From positions 4,644,518-4,708,517 of the forward strand of contig CAJINV010000004.1 of the NCBI GenBank assembly GCA_905178155.1: DNA of 64,000 bases, read 5' to 3'. The notes below the pieces were generated by a model. That model saw only the letters and a program-made list of their open reading frames with translations. It had not been told where the DNA came from and did no database searches. Position 1 is the stretch's first letter. The number at the start of each line of letters is the position of its first letter. Below, piece by piece: positions 47,217 through 58,500 of this stretch. Origin of the DNA: Amoebophrya sp. A120. Lineage: Eukaryota; Sar; Dinophyceae; Syndiniales; Amoebophryaceae. A program made the translations under genes and the position numbers.

Positions 47217-50152
47217 ATGACGGACTTTGTGACATGGGAAAAGAAGGCTAAAAACCTGGTATGAGAGTGCACAACACCCCCTCCTTGTCGCCCTCATTTA
47301 AAGGGTGCGCAGCCCCGGGAGAAATCGAAATTGTGGCTTCCGCATGGACATGTGAATTGTAGCATTTTTTTCTGCTTCGGCTTCAAAAATTGCGACGCGA
47401 ACAGTTGTGCTCAAAGACAAGGTACATTTGGTATTTTGCATCACAATGAATGAGGGGGGAGCTGGGGTGCACCCTCATACCTGGTCGACGAGTGCGAGAA
47501 GCAGGAGGAGGCGGAGAAAGACGCGAGCAACAAAGACCTGGGCATCGACCCCGACCGGGTGGAGGGACCGCCGGTGGCCGCGGCGAGGCAGCAATTGCAT
47601 TATGCATTGCAAATCTTCAAGTAAGTATCGTATTGCGTACATATTGCATATACAAATTCTTTTTCTTTCAGCATGAACGAGAGTAGAGGTTGTGGTCATG
47701 TTAGTCTACCTTGGGAAGGAGCTGATTTGTCATGCATGTCCGCAAAAAGATAGAGGGATTACGATATTTTTGCAGTGGATACGCAGGAGCTGAAGACGAT
47801 TTCGGAGGACCGCCGGAACTTGATCGGGAAGATCACCAACAAGGAAATCACGCTTTCAAATGTTGTGGCGAACAAAATCCAGTCTAGTAGGACGACGCCG
47901 AACAGCACGACGGAAGATGCTGTTCTTGAAGGAACATCTTCTATTGCTGCCAGTGCAGAAGCGGCTGCCCCAGGAGCTGCAGCATCAACATCGACCACCA
48001 ACGTCGACGTCTCCTCTTCATCCACCACGACCACTACTGGTGCAAGAACGGCGAGTAATCCTACTTCGCAAAACAACCCCGCCCGCGGCTCGTCCTCTTC
48101 GTCCCTAGATCCTGAAACGGCCCGCCTGGTTGATTCCACGTTTCTGGAGAAGCCGGGCTACATTGAAGTCCAGGCGGTCGAGAAGGGCGTGCGGATCGAA
48201 AACGCGAAGGACAGCACGATCCGGTTCAAGGGCAAAGTGTGGAAAATTTTCGTGGCCAACTGCGAAAACTGCCGCATCGAGGTGGACGCGGAAGTGTCTA
48301 CGTCCAGCTCCGAGGTGTACAACAGCAAAGACTGCGTCCTCTACTACCGCTGCGCGATGGAATCCGTGCAGGTGGACGCGTGTCAGCGCGTGCAGTGCTA
48401 CTGGAGCGAAGAGGCGTTTTTCAAGTACGTCGTCAGCCACGCGTGCGCGGACTTGGAGTACTACTTCGACGACAAACTGCAGGAAGTAGTGGTGGTGGAC
48501 GACGAGGACGAGGTGGATCGTGGCATAAACACTAGTAGTGCATCAACAACAGCCGAGGGGGCATCCGCATCCGCATCACAAGACAAAGACCCCAAGATGC
48601 AAGTGCAATACCTGACCGCGGTAGAACCAAAAACGAAGAAACTCGTGACGATGCCGGTGCAGCGCGACGCGGAAAAGGAATTCCCGGTTTTCTTTGGCGG
48701 CGACCAACAGATGCAAGCGGGCGCTGGCGGCGCCGGGGGCGGTGTGCGACCAGCAACGGGCGAAGTCGGCGGAGGTACTAGCAATGGGCATTTGCACTTC
48801 TCTGGTGGTGCTTCGAATGGAACCACAACTCCTGAGGCAAATCGTGCCGCAGCGCTGAGAAAGAAGGAGGAGGGGATATCAAATGCAAAAATGTCTGGGG
48901 CTGGAAGAATGCAGGAGTTTGTCATGCAGATTTTGCATGACCCATGAGGTCTTTGATGCATGACCTAGCATCAGAGATTTTGCGAGGGCTTTCTGATGCT
49001 CATACCGCATGAGAAACGCCCTCTCCGCGTAGCACAAATTACACCTCTTTTGCTTTTCATGCAATACAGATTTTATGTAGATTCCAAAAGTAGCATCACA
49101 AGTCGTATCCTTCCAGACCCAGCCACTTTTGCAATCCATAGAGGAACGCGGCTTTCAAAACGAGCGACTTCATGCAGGCAGCGGCCTTTTACACACTTTC
49201 GCTTGAGGTACATAGAGTACTGCTCGTATAGACATGATACATCCTTCCATGGCTCCTTATGAGCGAATGAGTAAAGAAAAAGAAGTACTTAGTAATCTTG
49301 GTAGTTTGATGTGAAGTGCATCGGGTTTGGAACACTGCACACTATGTTGTATAACTGCAAACTGACCCACCCAACACCAACGTAAAATCAAAATGACAGG
49401 CCTACCCCGACCCGGTCGTGTTGGCCAACCGGGCTCAGTGCTGGTTGAAAACGGGGGAATTCGGGAAAGCCATCAAGGTATCAATTGCAAAAGTGTCTGG
49501 GTCTGGGAGATTCTGAAACCTGTTATGCACGTTTTGCATGAGCCATGATGTCTGTGATGCATGCCGTAGCATCACAGATTTTTCGAGGGCTTCTTGATGC
49601 CTATTTCGCATGACAAATACCGTATCCGCGTAGCAAAAATTACACTCACTTTGCTACTCATGCAATACAAATTTTTTTGGAATCCAAATGCAGCATCACA
49701 AGTTGCATTCTTCCAGACCCAGACACTTTTGCATTTGATACAAGGACTGCGAAGAGGCCATCACGCTGGACGAGGGCAACCCGAAGGCGTGGTTCCGGCA
49801 GGGGATGGCGCGGCACGGGTTGGCCACCGGCTTGGAGAAGGACAAAACCGCGGAGGCCAAATCCTCGGCGGAACGGGAGTATCCTGTGCAAAAGTATCGT
49901 ACTCGTAGTAATTGCGTTTATGCATTACAAATATCTTTCTCAACGGTAAATCAGCATTACAAATTCAATTTGTAATGCTGGGCTAATTTGCAATGCAATT
50001 TATCTTAGCACGATGCTTTTGCATTGCATAGAGAGTTCAAGCTGGCCTTGGACTGCCTCGGCAAGGCGGAAAAACTGGACCCAAAGAACAAACAAATCAC
50101 CGACGCGATCGGCATGGTCAGCCTTAAAATGAGGAGACAACTTGCAGCGTAA
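47217..50152 (+). CDS. C-CAP/cofactor-C-like and TPR domain protein
   Basis: Seven exons (47217-47259, 47485-47600, 47787-48876, 49146-49207, 49400-49478, 49746-49879, 50036-50152) give 546 residues. Five junctions are introners and one is a GTA...AG intron (49208-49399). The middle part (residues about 160-250: RFKGKVWKIFVANCENCRIE, then VYNSKDCVLYYRC, VQVDACQRVQCYWSE) has the repeated beta-strand NC/DC pattern of the C-CAP/cofactor C-like fold found in cyclase-associated protein and tubulin cofactor C. The C-terminal part is TPR: KKEEGNAAFKTSDFMQAAAF, LANRAQCWLKTGEFGKAIK, KAWFRQGMARHG, ALDCLGKAEKLDPKN. The combination suggests a chaperone or cytoskeleton adaptor. Introns IE-C6 and IE-C7 fall inside TPR helices, and their removal rebuilds the consensus. 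Stop is TAA. Confidence 0.75.
47260..47479. mobile_element. introner element IE-A4
   Basis: 220 bp. The left end is TATGAGAGTGCACAACACCC; the right end is GGGGTGCACCCTCATA. Perfect CCTGG repeats (47255-47259, 47480-47484). It lies 43 bases after the ATG. Removal gives GTC (Val) and joins AKNL to VDECEKQEE. Confidence 0.86.
47601..47781. mobile_element. introner element IE-B12
   Basis: 181 bp. The left end is TATGCATTGCAAATCTTCAA then GTAAGTATCG; the right end is CGATATTTTTGCAGTGGATA. Flanks TGCAT and CGCAG match at only 3 of 5, but removal by the common rule joins RQQLH to ELKTISEDRRN in frame. Confidence 0.75.
48877..49140. mobile_element. introner element IE-C6
   Basis: 264 bp. The left end is TATCAAATGCAAAAATGTCT; the right end is CCAGACCCAGCCACTTTTGC then AATCCATA. 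Flanks GGGGA and GAGGA match at 4 of 5. Removal gives AAC (Asn) and rebuilds KKEEGNAAFK, the start of a TPR helix. Confidence 0.9.
49479..49740. mobile_element. introner element IE-C7
   Basis: 262 bp. The left end is TATCAATTGCAAAAGTGTCT; the right end is CCAGACCCAGACACTTTTGC then ATTTGATA. Perfect CAAGG repeats (49474-49478, 49741-49745). Removal gives GAC (Asp) and rebuilds GKAIKDCEEAITLD of a TPR repeat. Confidence 0.92.
49880..50030. mobile_element. introner element IE-B6
   Basis: 151 bp. The left end is TATCCTGTGCAAAAGTATCG; the right end is CGATGCTTTTGCATTGCATA. Flanks GGGAG and GAGAG match at 4 of 5. Removal joins SAERE to FKLALDCLGKAEKLDP, a TPR helix. Confidence 0.88.
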
Positions 50153-51269
50153 GTAAGCTTCACCCTCGGGGGCTGCTGCAGTCGAAGCACAACTGCTCCG
50201 CGTCGTCCAAGGGAGTTGTGATGAAGCTGCTCAAGTTTAGTTTTATTTCACGACGCGTTCACGTAGAAGTACCAAGTATATCAGGCGAGCGACTGTTGAA
50301 CCTCTCTTCTCGGGTCGTATTGAGAAGCAGGAGTGCTATGAAAGAAAGTACTCTGTAGTACCAACTTAAGCTTAACTAGTATCGCGAAAATAAGCACCTC
50401 TGTTCAACTTCGACCGACCTGCTGGCATGCTTTCCTCGATATCGTCGAAGATGTGTTCCACTTCCTTTGCGCTCGAGAGAGAAATAGAAGGTACTGGCAC
50501 ACGGCCACTTGTAGATTTCGTTATTTGTTGATGCGTCCGGGATCATGATTTTCATCTCTTTGTCGGATCTTCATGTTGGGTCGTCATTTGATCACCAATT
50601 TTTGCGACCTCGCGGCTCGTTATCGATTTCGGGTCGTTCTTGGAATGTTACCATTGCTTCTAGACTAGACTTCTTCAATCCAAATGGAAATGTTCTAAAA
50701 CTTTTTCTAGGCGATTTTTTTCGCGATGTGTGCGGCGATGGATGAGGATCAATCTTCTGACAATGTCGATCGTACAAGGGGTGTATCTATGAATACAATT
50801 GCTAGCCGTAGAGTAAATTTATGAATGGATAGCGGTTCGGTATCATAAGCTAGAGTGTCCCGCCGTTGCTTATCTTCTCTCGTTTCCTTGCTCCCATTGT
50901 GTCTTGAAGATCGCAGCGTCTTCTCCTGCTGACCTTGCTGAAATCTTCGCGCGGTCGTCGAGCCAAGAAGGGGTCCTTTATCGGAGACGTTCTACAAGAA
51001 CCGCAAGAAAGCGCATTGCAGCGAGCATTCCGCCCCCCGTGGGGCGGAGGCGGTACGGGTAGGACGAGAACAGAAGAACCACGGAACGAAAGGTTACTCG
51101 GTGTACCGTAGTTAAAGAAACTACTTGAACGGCAGGGGCCGCACGAGGCTTGAGCTGTGGTGCCACAACTAGCACGAGATTACCACGTTGATAGCCAGCA
51201 GAACGAGAACACCAACACCTCCTTTTCTTGCCAGAAAACGTAAACTTTGCCAAGTAAAACTACGATATC
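50153..51269. other. intergenic, about 1.1 kb
   Basis: No gene or introner element seen. A few short inverted repeats (for example CCGCCCC...GGGGCGG near 51030-51050) are too small to interpret. Confidence 0.5.
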
Positions 51270-54064
51270 ATGGTGGACAAGTTGTCCGAGCTTCGGGGAA
51301 AAGCTGGCGTCAGCGAGCCGGCAAGTCGCTACGGATCCCTGGACGAAGCTGACGCAGATGATCTTGGTGGCTGGGGAGAAGGGAAAACGTTAATGACCTC
51401 GCTCGTCGAAACTTCCAAGGTATAGCTTTCCACTAGTTTTGCGGCATCTACTTATGTGGGTACGAAGCAGAAGCAGATTCAACGTGAACGTTGATGATTT
51501 CTTGTTGTGCTACAGAAGTGCTGTCATCTTGCTCGTGGCGACAGCACAGCATGAGCTTTTGCATCGGGGGAACTATGAAAGAAAATTTCTTCTAAAGATG
51601 AAGTCAATAAAAAAAATGGTGCAGCCTAAGGAATTCGAACTGGCACATCTTATTTTACACGTACAGGAACTTCTCCCTATGACCGATTCCGTAAGGGAAA
51701 CCTCGGACCGTGTGCGCGAGCTGACCCGGCAAGCCGTGATGGCCACTTCCGCAGAAAAGGAGCGGAAGATCGGGGCGGCCGTGTCCAAGTATATCAACGA
51801 GGGGAAGGAAATATGCATTGCACGAGCATCGCACTTCTAGGGGGAGTTGCAGCGTTGCAAATTTTTCAAGAAGCAGGAATAGCTAAAGGCAAGCTGAGTT
51901 TGTCATGCCGATCAAAGTTGAAAAGAAAACTTGTCATGCGATATTGCAACTACTAGGACAAGCACGTCGATGCTCTTGTAAAAATGCATAGGAAAACATC
52001 ATGCAGGTGAAGAACATGCTGGACGAGTTGAAGTATCCTGTGCAAAAGTATCGTACTCGTAGTAATTGCAATCATCCATTACAGATTTTTTTCTAAAGGT
52101 GCACTCGCATTTCTTATGCTGAGGGAACAATATCAAATCGTTCCCTCAGCATGAGAAACTGCCCCAATTTGTCATGCATTTATACGAGTGCCGTACTTCT
52201 GCAATGCATATGAAGCGGCTAGAGATCGAGGAGGGAGACACCATGAGCCCGGCGGAAACGCAGATGGTGCACGCGATCATAAGGTCGGCTAGTCAAAGGT
52301 TCAAACTGAATATCACCGACTACATGAAGGTATGAATATGAGAAGATCAAGACTCTTTTTTTTGTGAAGATTTTCTACCGGAATCGGAATACAATTAAAA
52401 TTAATGCTTCAACCGTCTGACTCCGTGACTTTTTGAGTTCGTGTTGTTGCGCGACCTTCTCTCCATCTACTGCCCTGAGACGAAACGGAAAGAACGCTCA
52501 AACACACACATCAGGCCCAAGAGGAGTATAAGACGGCAGTAAAATCAAAAGTCGAGCGCCAACTCCGAATCGCGTATCCTGACGCCGCAGAGGAGGAAAT
52601 TCAGCAGCTTGCAGAGGAGGATCCGCTCAGCGTCCGAGAAGCGATTCAGGCACAGCTGAAGTCCGGCGGGAAAAACTCACTGCAGGTAGAGGAGGTTTTG
52701 TTTGTTCTGTTTCTTACATGATGCCAACATGGGGATCAACTTAATACTACTAGTGATTGTACATGTACGCACTGCCACTGCATTTCTATTCTATCTTGAC
52801 GGAGACAACTTGGCGCACTTGAAGATTCTTGAAGATGTTCTTGATCTCAACAACTACTACAGTCCACATTGTACGACCTGCACGAGAAGTATGGAACTGT
52901 CAGGATTGAAATCGTCAAAGTTGAAATAATTTCTCATGCATAAATTGCAGGGCATGAAGTGCCTCTCTTGCAGGGATGGCAAGTGGGGCAGATTGTGAGC
53001 CTATTTGGGGTTTGAAATAGCGCTGCTAAAAGAGCATGGCAAAAGCCGTCTTCTGTGCCCAAACAGCATGACAAATTGGATTCCGGTGCTCCGAAAATTT
53101 GTCATGCGCCACTTGAAAACTGGGTTCCAACTGGCATCCACTTTATGCATGACAAATTGTTTCAACTTTGTCGATTTCAAACCTGACACATCCATAAGAA
53201 GTATTCGGATATGAAGAAGTTAGAGGAGTCCGTGCTGTATCCTGTGCAAAAGTATCGTACTCGTATTGCAATCATGCATTACAAATCTTTATCTCAAGGT
53301 AAATCCGCATTACAAATTTTCTCTCTCATGCTGAGGAAATTTGTAATGCATGTATACGAGTACGATGCTTTTGCAGTTCATATGCTGGAGTTGCACGACC
53401 TGTTCCTTTTTCTCTCCGCCTTGGTGGACGAACAGGGCATGATGTTGGACTCGATCGAGGCCAACGTGGAGAATTATGAAAATGCATAACTCATTTCCCT
53501 CTACATGCCTCTCATTTTTCATGCAGAATACTAAGCCTAGCCATAGCGCGTTGTCGTTGCCTCGTGCTTGTGGACCACTTGCATGACAAGCTACAGCTGC
53601 ACGCCAACCCGCACTAGTACAACATTCCGTGTGGGGATTGGTCATGCCTTTAAAAATAGCTACATCCCTGTTCTTGCTTCATCTGTTGCTGCCCATGTTA
53701 TTTATACTTATTCGACACATCACAAATGGGGAGACGAGGAGGAGCAGTTCCACTTGTGCACTTTCATAAGAACACGCGAGAATACACGGGCGTGGCGGTT
53801 GAGCACCTCGCGGAGGCGAAACGAAGTAAGGACGCCTATGACCGGAAGCGGTTTTGGTTCTACGCCATGAGCGTCGTTTCCGCCATCGTCTGTATACTAG
53901 TCATCCTCTGCCTCCTCGGACCCAGCTTGCACTTCTTTTCGATGTTTCTTCCCAGCGGCGGCGGGAGCAATGCAAACAACCACGATCAACATAACAGCAT
54001 CAACAACAATAACCTCCGAGGGGGAGGCGGTGGCGGACTGCCACCGGCACAACCGAACGGATAG
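51270..54064 (+). CDS. syntaxin, Qa-SNARE membrane-fusion protein
   Basis: Nine exons (51270-51419, 51598-51811, 51996-52033, 52216-52329, 52515-52685, 52863-52889, 53202-53237, 53388-53474, 53774-54064) give 375 residues. Three introns are GTA...AG and five are introners. The N-terminal half has helical repeats like a Habc bundle (TSDRVRELTRQA, LDELKRLEIEE). The SNARE motif reads MKKLEESVLELHDLFLFL, LVDEQGMMLDSIEANVEN, then a helical AVEHLAEAKR. Its zero-layer Gln is at 53433-53435. A C-terminal membrane helix (VVSAIVCILVILCLLG) and a Gly/Asn-rich luminal tail follow. Qa-SNAREs pair with Qbc/R partners to fuse vesicles at plasma membrane or endomembranes. Exon 52515-52685 has no ATG but fits phase on both sides. 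Stop is TAG. Confidence 0.9.
51812..51990. mobile_element. introner element IE-B7
   Basis: 179 bp. The left end is TATGCATTGCACGAGCATCG; the inverted right end reads TATGCATTTTTACAAGAGCA. Both termini are of the TATGCAT type. Perfect GGAAA repeats (51807-51811, 51991-51995). Removal gives AAC (Asn) and joins EGKE to NIMQVKNML. Confidence 0.83.
52034..52210. mobile_element. introner element IE-B8
   Basis: 177 bp. The left end is TATCCTGTGCAAAAGTATCG; the right end is GTACTTCTGCAATGCATA. Perfect TGAAG repeats (52029-52033, 52211-52215). Inside is an extra hairpin, GCTGAGGGAAC...GTTCCCTCAGC. Removal joins DELK to RLEIEEGD. The exon before it is 38 bases long. Confidence 0.88.
52890..53196. mobile_element. 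introner element IE-D4
   Basis: 307 bp. The left end is TATGGAACTGTCAGGATTGA; the right end is TTTCAAACCTGACACATCCA then TA. Perfect AGAAG repeats (52885-52889, 53197-53201). Removal joins LHEK to YSDMKKLEESV at the start of the SNARE motif. The exon before it is 27 bases long. Confidence 0.9.
53238..53382. mobile_element. introner element IE-B9
   Basis: 145 bp. The left end is TATCCTGTGCAAAAGTATCG; the right end is GATGCTTTTGCAGTTCATA. Perfect TGCTG repeats (53233-53237, 53383-53387). Removal joins LEESVL to ELHDLFLFL, exactly the syntaxin heptad pattern, so the junction is proven by conservation. Confidence 0.94.
53475..53768. mobile_element. introner element IE-A5 (diverged)
   Basis: 294 bp, the most diverged family-A copy. 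The left end is TATGAAAATGCATAACTCAT; the inverted right end reads TATGAAAGTGCACAAGTGGA. Flanks AGAAT and AGAAC match at 4 of 5. Removal joins EANVEN to TREYTGVAVEHL inside the SNARE motif. Confidence 0.86.
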
Positions 54065-55567
54065 AAGGTTACTGAGTGATGCCGTAGCTGCGGCAGTAGC
54101 AGTACTTCTACAAGCGTAGCTGCTCACACAACTCCGCGCAAAGTAGTTTATGCTTTTGAAATTAGTAGAGATGATGATGCCTACCATATACCATTTACCA
54201 AATCATGGACTATCTTGTAAAAAATGCCTTGAAGAAATTGACAAGTTGCCTCGCAACGACCGCAATGTACTCTAAGTGTTGACGGACTTCTTGAATGCCT
54301 TTAACTTTGTCGAAATTAAACGAACGAGGAGAAACACAGGAGACACGCGCAGCTGGCGCGCTGTCTTCTAGGTGAAATTGTTTCTCTTTGTAGGTGGAAT
54401 GCAAGTGGGTGGCGAAAGTGGTGGGCGTAGTACGGGCCTCTTTTGACGATTTTTGGATGCATTTGTACAACTACTAACTTCCGTGATCATAAATTGTGAA
54501 GATCACGACCACGATCAGTGCGCGTGGCATGTATCGAAGTGTCGTGCATCTATCAATCTTTCCATATCGTGAAGATCAAGATTAACCTCTTCTCTTCTTG
54601 TAGCCTCTTTTGCAATTATCACCATGATGCGGATCATGTGATAGTGATCATGTTGTTGAAGGAAGAACAAGAACTGAAAGCGCCAACAAAATAATAACTA
54701 ACTCCAACATTATCAGCATCAAAGAGGAGACCCACCTGGTGCCCAGGCCCCCTGCCCACCAGCTTTTTTTTTGTGAGTTATGTATCAATCCTTATGTGTC
54801 GTGGCATCGTCCTCCTGGTTGTCGTGCTAGTACTTAGCTTTCGGATATATGTGACAATGGATATGGACCGCGTATCCAACTATAGTATTCGTATCGGTTC
54901 TTCTTGCAAATCCACACGAAAAAAAGCGTCGGACAAGAGGCCGCATGCCAAGCCGTTTTGATTGTGAACACGAGTTGAAGTAGAACATACCGACCGAGGG
55001 AAAGGAGCGACAGAGCGGATCGGCACAGTGATAGTGTCTTATTCTTGAGGGGAGGAGACAGCGAGAAAAAAGTTGGGCCGCAGTGACTGTGGCATATTCG
55101 GAGTAGTGCAGCAATCCCTTGCGACTACAGTTCCAACTCGATCTATGGGAATCTAGAAAAATGCCGTTCTTGTTCTGTTTTCGAGCAGCCGAAGAGCGTC
55201 TTTATCGCGATTTTATGCCTTCTTTCCTATATCAAAATTGAAATTATGCTCCGGCTACAGTGACCTACTCAAACTTCTGTTTGGATTTTACACTGCAATA
55301 TAAATATCAAAATGAATGGCGTGAGTTCTCTACATCTCGGCCTTGATCCTCCGTTTTGCGGCAGACGAGGAGCGATGCCTCTCTCTTCATCGTTCTCTTA
55401 ATAGCCCGAAGACGCTCAGATGAAGTGGCAGAGCACCGCCAGAAACCTGAGTCTGCTGCTGATCTGCACTTTTTAAAAGGACGAGAAAAACAAACTTCCG
55501 ACAAGCGCACAGACCTCCGCGAGGAGCATTTATTTTGCGTTTAATCAACAACAACAAACCAGCGACA
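54065..55567. other. intergenic, about 1.5 kb
   Basis: No gene or introner element seen. AT-rich with scattered GATCATG-type palindromes. The last 30 bases are open in frame with the next gene but the ATG at 55568 is the first good start. Confidence 0.5.
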
Positions 55568-58500
55568 ATGCAAGGCACGACGGGCAGAAGCTCCTCTTCC
55601 ACTTCCACAGCACGACCCGCACCGAGCCCGAACTTGCAGCGGCCCTCTCTGATCTTCAACATCGACGCGGAAAAGCATCAAGCAGCGCGGGCGAGCGCAA
55701 GTGCAAGGAGCAGCAAGGCCACCATTTCGCCGAAGTCGGATGGCAGTGGTTCAACGATAAAGCCCGATTTACTAGGTGGATACGGTGGCGAGGAACATCA
55801 AGCAGCTGCACTCGTATGCATTGCAAAAGTAACGTACTAGTATAAATTGCATTTACAAAATTCGGCAAGAAGAAAAGTGGAATTTGTCATGCTGTTTTAC
55901 CATAGGAGGAAGATTTGTCATGCATATTTGCAATTAGTACGAGTGCGATACTTTTGCACAGCATAACTCGCAAACGTCAGCAACTTGCTGCATCAAGCGG
56001 TCGACGTGGAGCATGTGGAGATTACCGAGCGGGACTTCGACCACGCCCATATCGTGCAGGACAGCGTTTTCGCGCGTCTGGGTCGGCACGTTTGCGACAG
56101 AATCGTGGTGTCGGGATTTCCGAAGCAGTATGCTAGAGTAAAAAAAGCAGCGGTATCTACTTCGCGTCTTTCAGTTTGTATTGCATATCTATCATGTTAT
56201 GACATGCACCTATATAAATCCGATTATCTTCGTGTACAACTAGGGTGGACATCATGACTTGTAGCTGGGCAGCACGAGCGCGCTGATTTTGCAGCTGATT
56301 TTACATGGCATAAAAAGCTTCGGTACTACAACCGAGGGTCGGCCTATTTCCCATCCGACAAAGCGCATGACATCAACGGGCATTATTTGTACGACAACGT
56401 TCTGGGGTTGTACCGGAAAGAGAACGTCGCGACAGGAAGTACTATCATGGCAGGGGGATCAGGCGATAATGTTAGAGATGCACAGGAGAGCGCGGGCAAA
56501 ACTAAACCGTTCAAAGACCACGAACAGCGCATCCAGCCGCGGTCCTTCAGTAGCCGCGTGAGCGAAAGTAGAGGTGGCGTGGGCGGAGGTGGAACAATGG
56601 ATCCAGCTCAAGGGATCATGATGAGCCAACTTTCTGCAGGACGAGGAGACGAGGAAGATCCGGATAGCCACCTGTACCTTCAGTGGGTGTCCGACCACCT
56701 GGGGAGGTGGGTGGTGCACGAAATCCTGCCGGGCACCGCGTTTGACGCTACCACCGGGCATTTCAACTGGGACGAGGTGTCGGAGCACGACGACCGGGTG
56801 CTGGCCGTCATTCCCGACCCCCACTTCCTGTGCTTCCACGAGACCCCACGACAGATCGTGCAGGAGGCTTTTTTTTGGAACGGCAGGGCGGATGTGAGAA
56901 ACAAGCAAGGTAGCTTCATGAAGAAGCACGTGCACTTGCGGTTCTGCGGCAACCACATCGACGCCATCTGCGTGCAGGGCAGCCACAAGGTGCGGCAGTC
57001 CTACGTGGGCGGCGCGCGGGAGCAGGCCTCGAGGCTCTACTTACCGATCGAGCAGTGCGGCTGGAACCAGCTGGTGCGCAGTGCGAAGAAGGAAGTTGAT
57101 GTCGTGGGGAAAAGTAGTAGTCCTACTGCTGCTGCCGATAAAGAAGATGATCCTGTGACGAGTGACAGATATCGAGAGCTGAGTCACCAGGGCGCGAAAG
57201 AATTCGTTGACCAAAAGAAAATCCACCTGCACTCCGCCAGGAAAGGGAAAAATGGACGAGAAGATGTTGGCACAGAAAACAACAACAACGCAGCAAGCGG
57301 CAGGTCGTCAACCCGCGCTCCGAGAAGTCCAGAGGATGCCGACGACCTGGGCGTCACATTGGACGACAACTTGACGGATCTGGACCGGTTTTCCGCCGAT
57401 CTGGGAACGCACAGCTTTGAGATCTGCAACCTCAAATACATGGTCGAAAAGGAGAAAGGAAAACAAGCAAATAGAAATAGTGGTCCCGGCACCGCACCGG
57501 GTAGTGCGAAGTCCCCGGAAGCTTCAACATCATCGAGCTCGAAACGCAAAAGCAAAGAGAGCGCAACAGCAGGAGAGTCCTCAACAAAGTCAGGGAAAAT
57601 AAATCCTACCGCCACGACGACTGACCACGTCGACGACTACAACCTTGTCCTATTAGAGACGCGCAAGAATCTGCCCGCCACGGTGCCGTTCACCTTGCGC
57701 GAGATCGTGGACCGAAACCGGGAATTTGTGTTGCAAAACCTGGAAGAGTTCAACATGCTGGGCGCCGTGGTCACCGTGAATCACCGACAGGAGCCGCTTC
57801 TCCGCCGCATGGTAGAATGCTCGAGGGAAAAAGAGGACGTAGAAGAAGCGATAGCGAACGAGGAGGAGAGGACCGCGGAAGAGCAGGATGCAAGGGTAAA
57901 CACAACAACCGCAGATGGACCGAGGAAGCCTCCCCCGCCTCTAGCAGCGAAACCTAGTGCACCTGGTGCACAGATGAATAAAATTGCCGACGGCGAAGAT
58001 CTCCAAGCCCCCGAAGAAAAAAGTAGAATGTCAAACTCCCAAAACCACTCGTCTCTGTTGCAGCAGCTATTCGCGCATAATCTCGTCCGGTCCGTTTCCC
58101 TCGGTCCGACGCTGTGGTCCTTCCCCTACATCAGTCTCGTCGGGGCACCCGCCTGCGATTTCCACTGCAACGGGGTGTATGAGAAATTGCACCCGCTGCA
58201 GGACAAGGAGGAGCAGCAGGGCATTCTGCACGTGTACCGGCGGAGCTGGGTCAACGTACACGGCGACGTGCACGAACGGTTTCTATTGGTCCGGATGGAC
58301 ACGAAAAAAACCGTGCTGCATTGGCGCTTGCAAAAGCACTACAAGCTGCTGGAAGGCGGTGAGGTGGACTTTGACGACGACGGGATAGACGACGGTAGTA
58401 GGAACAAAGGCTCTAGCGGCACTGCTGTATCAAGGCGAAGATCATCCAGGCGGAACAGTGGCAGTGCGTCTTTCTCGCCCGCTCGGCGAAGCAGGTCGAG

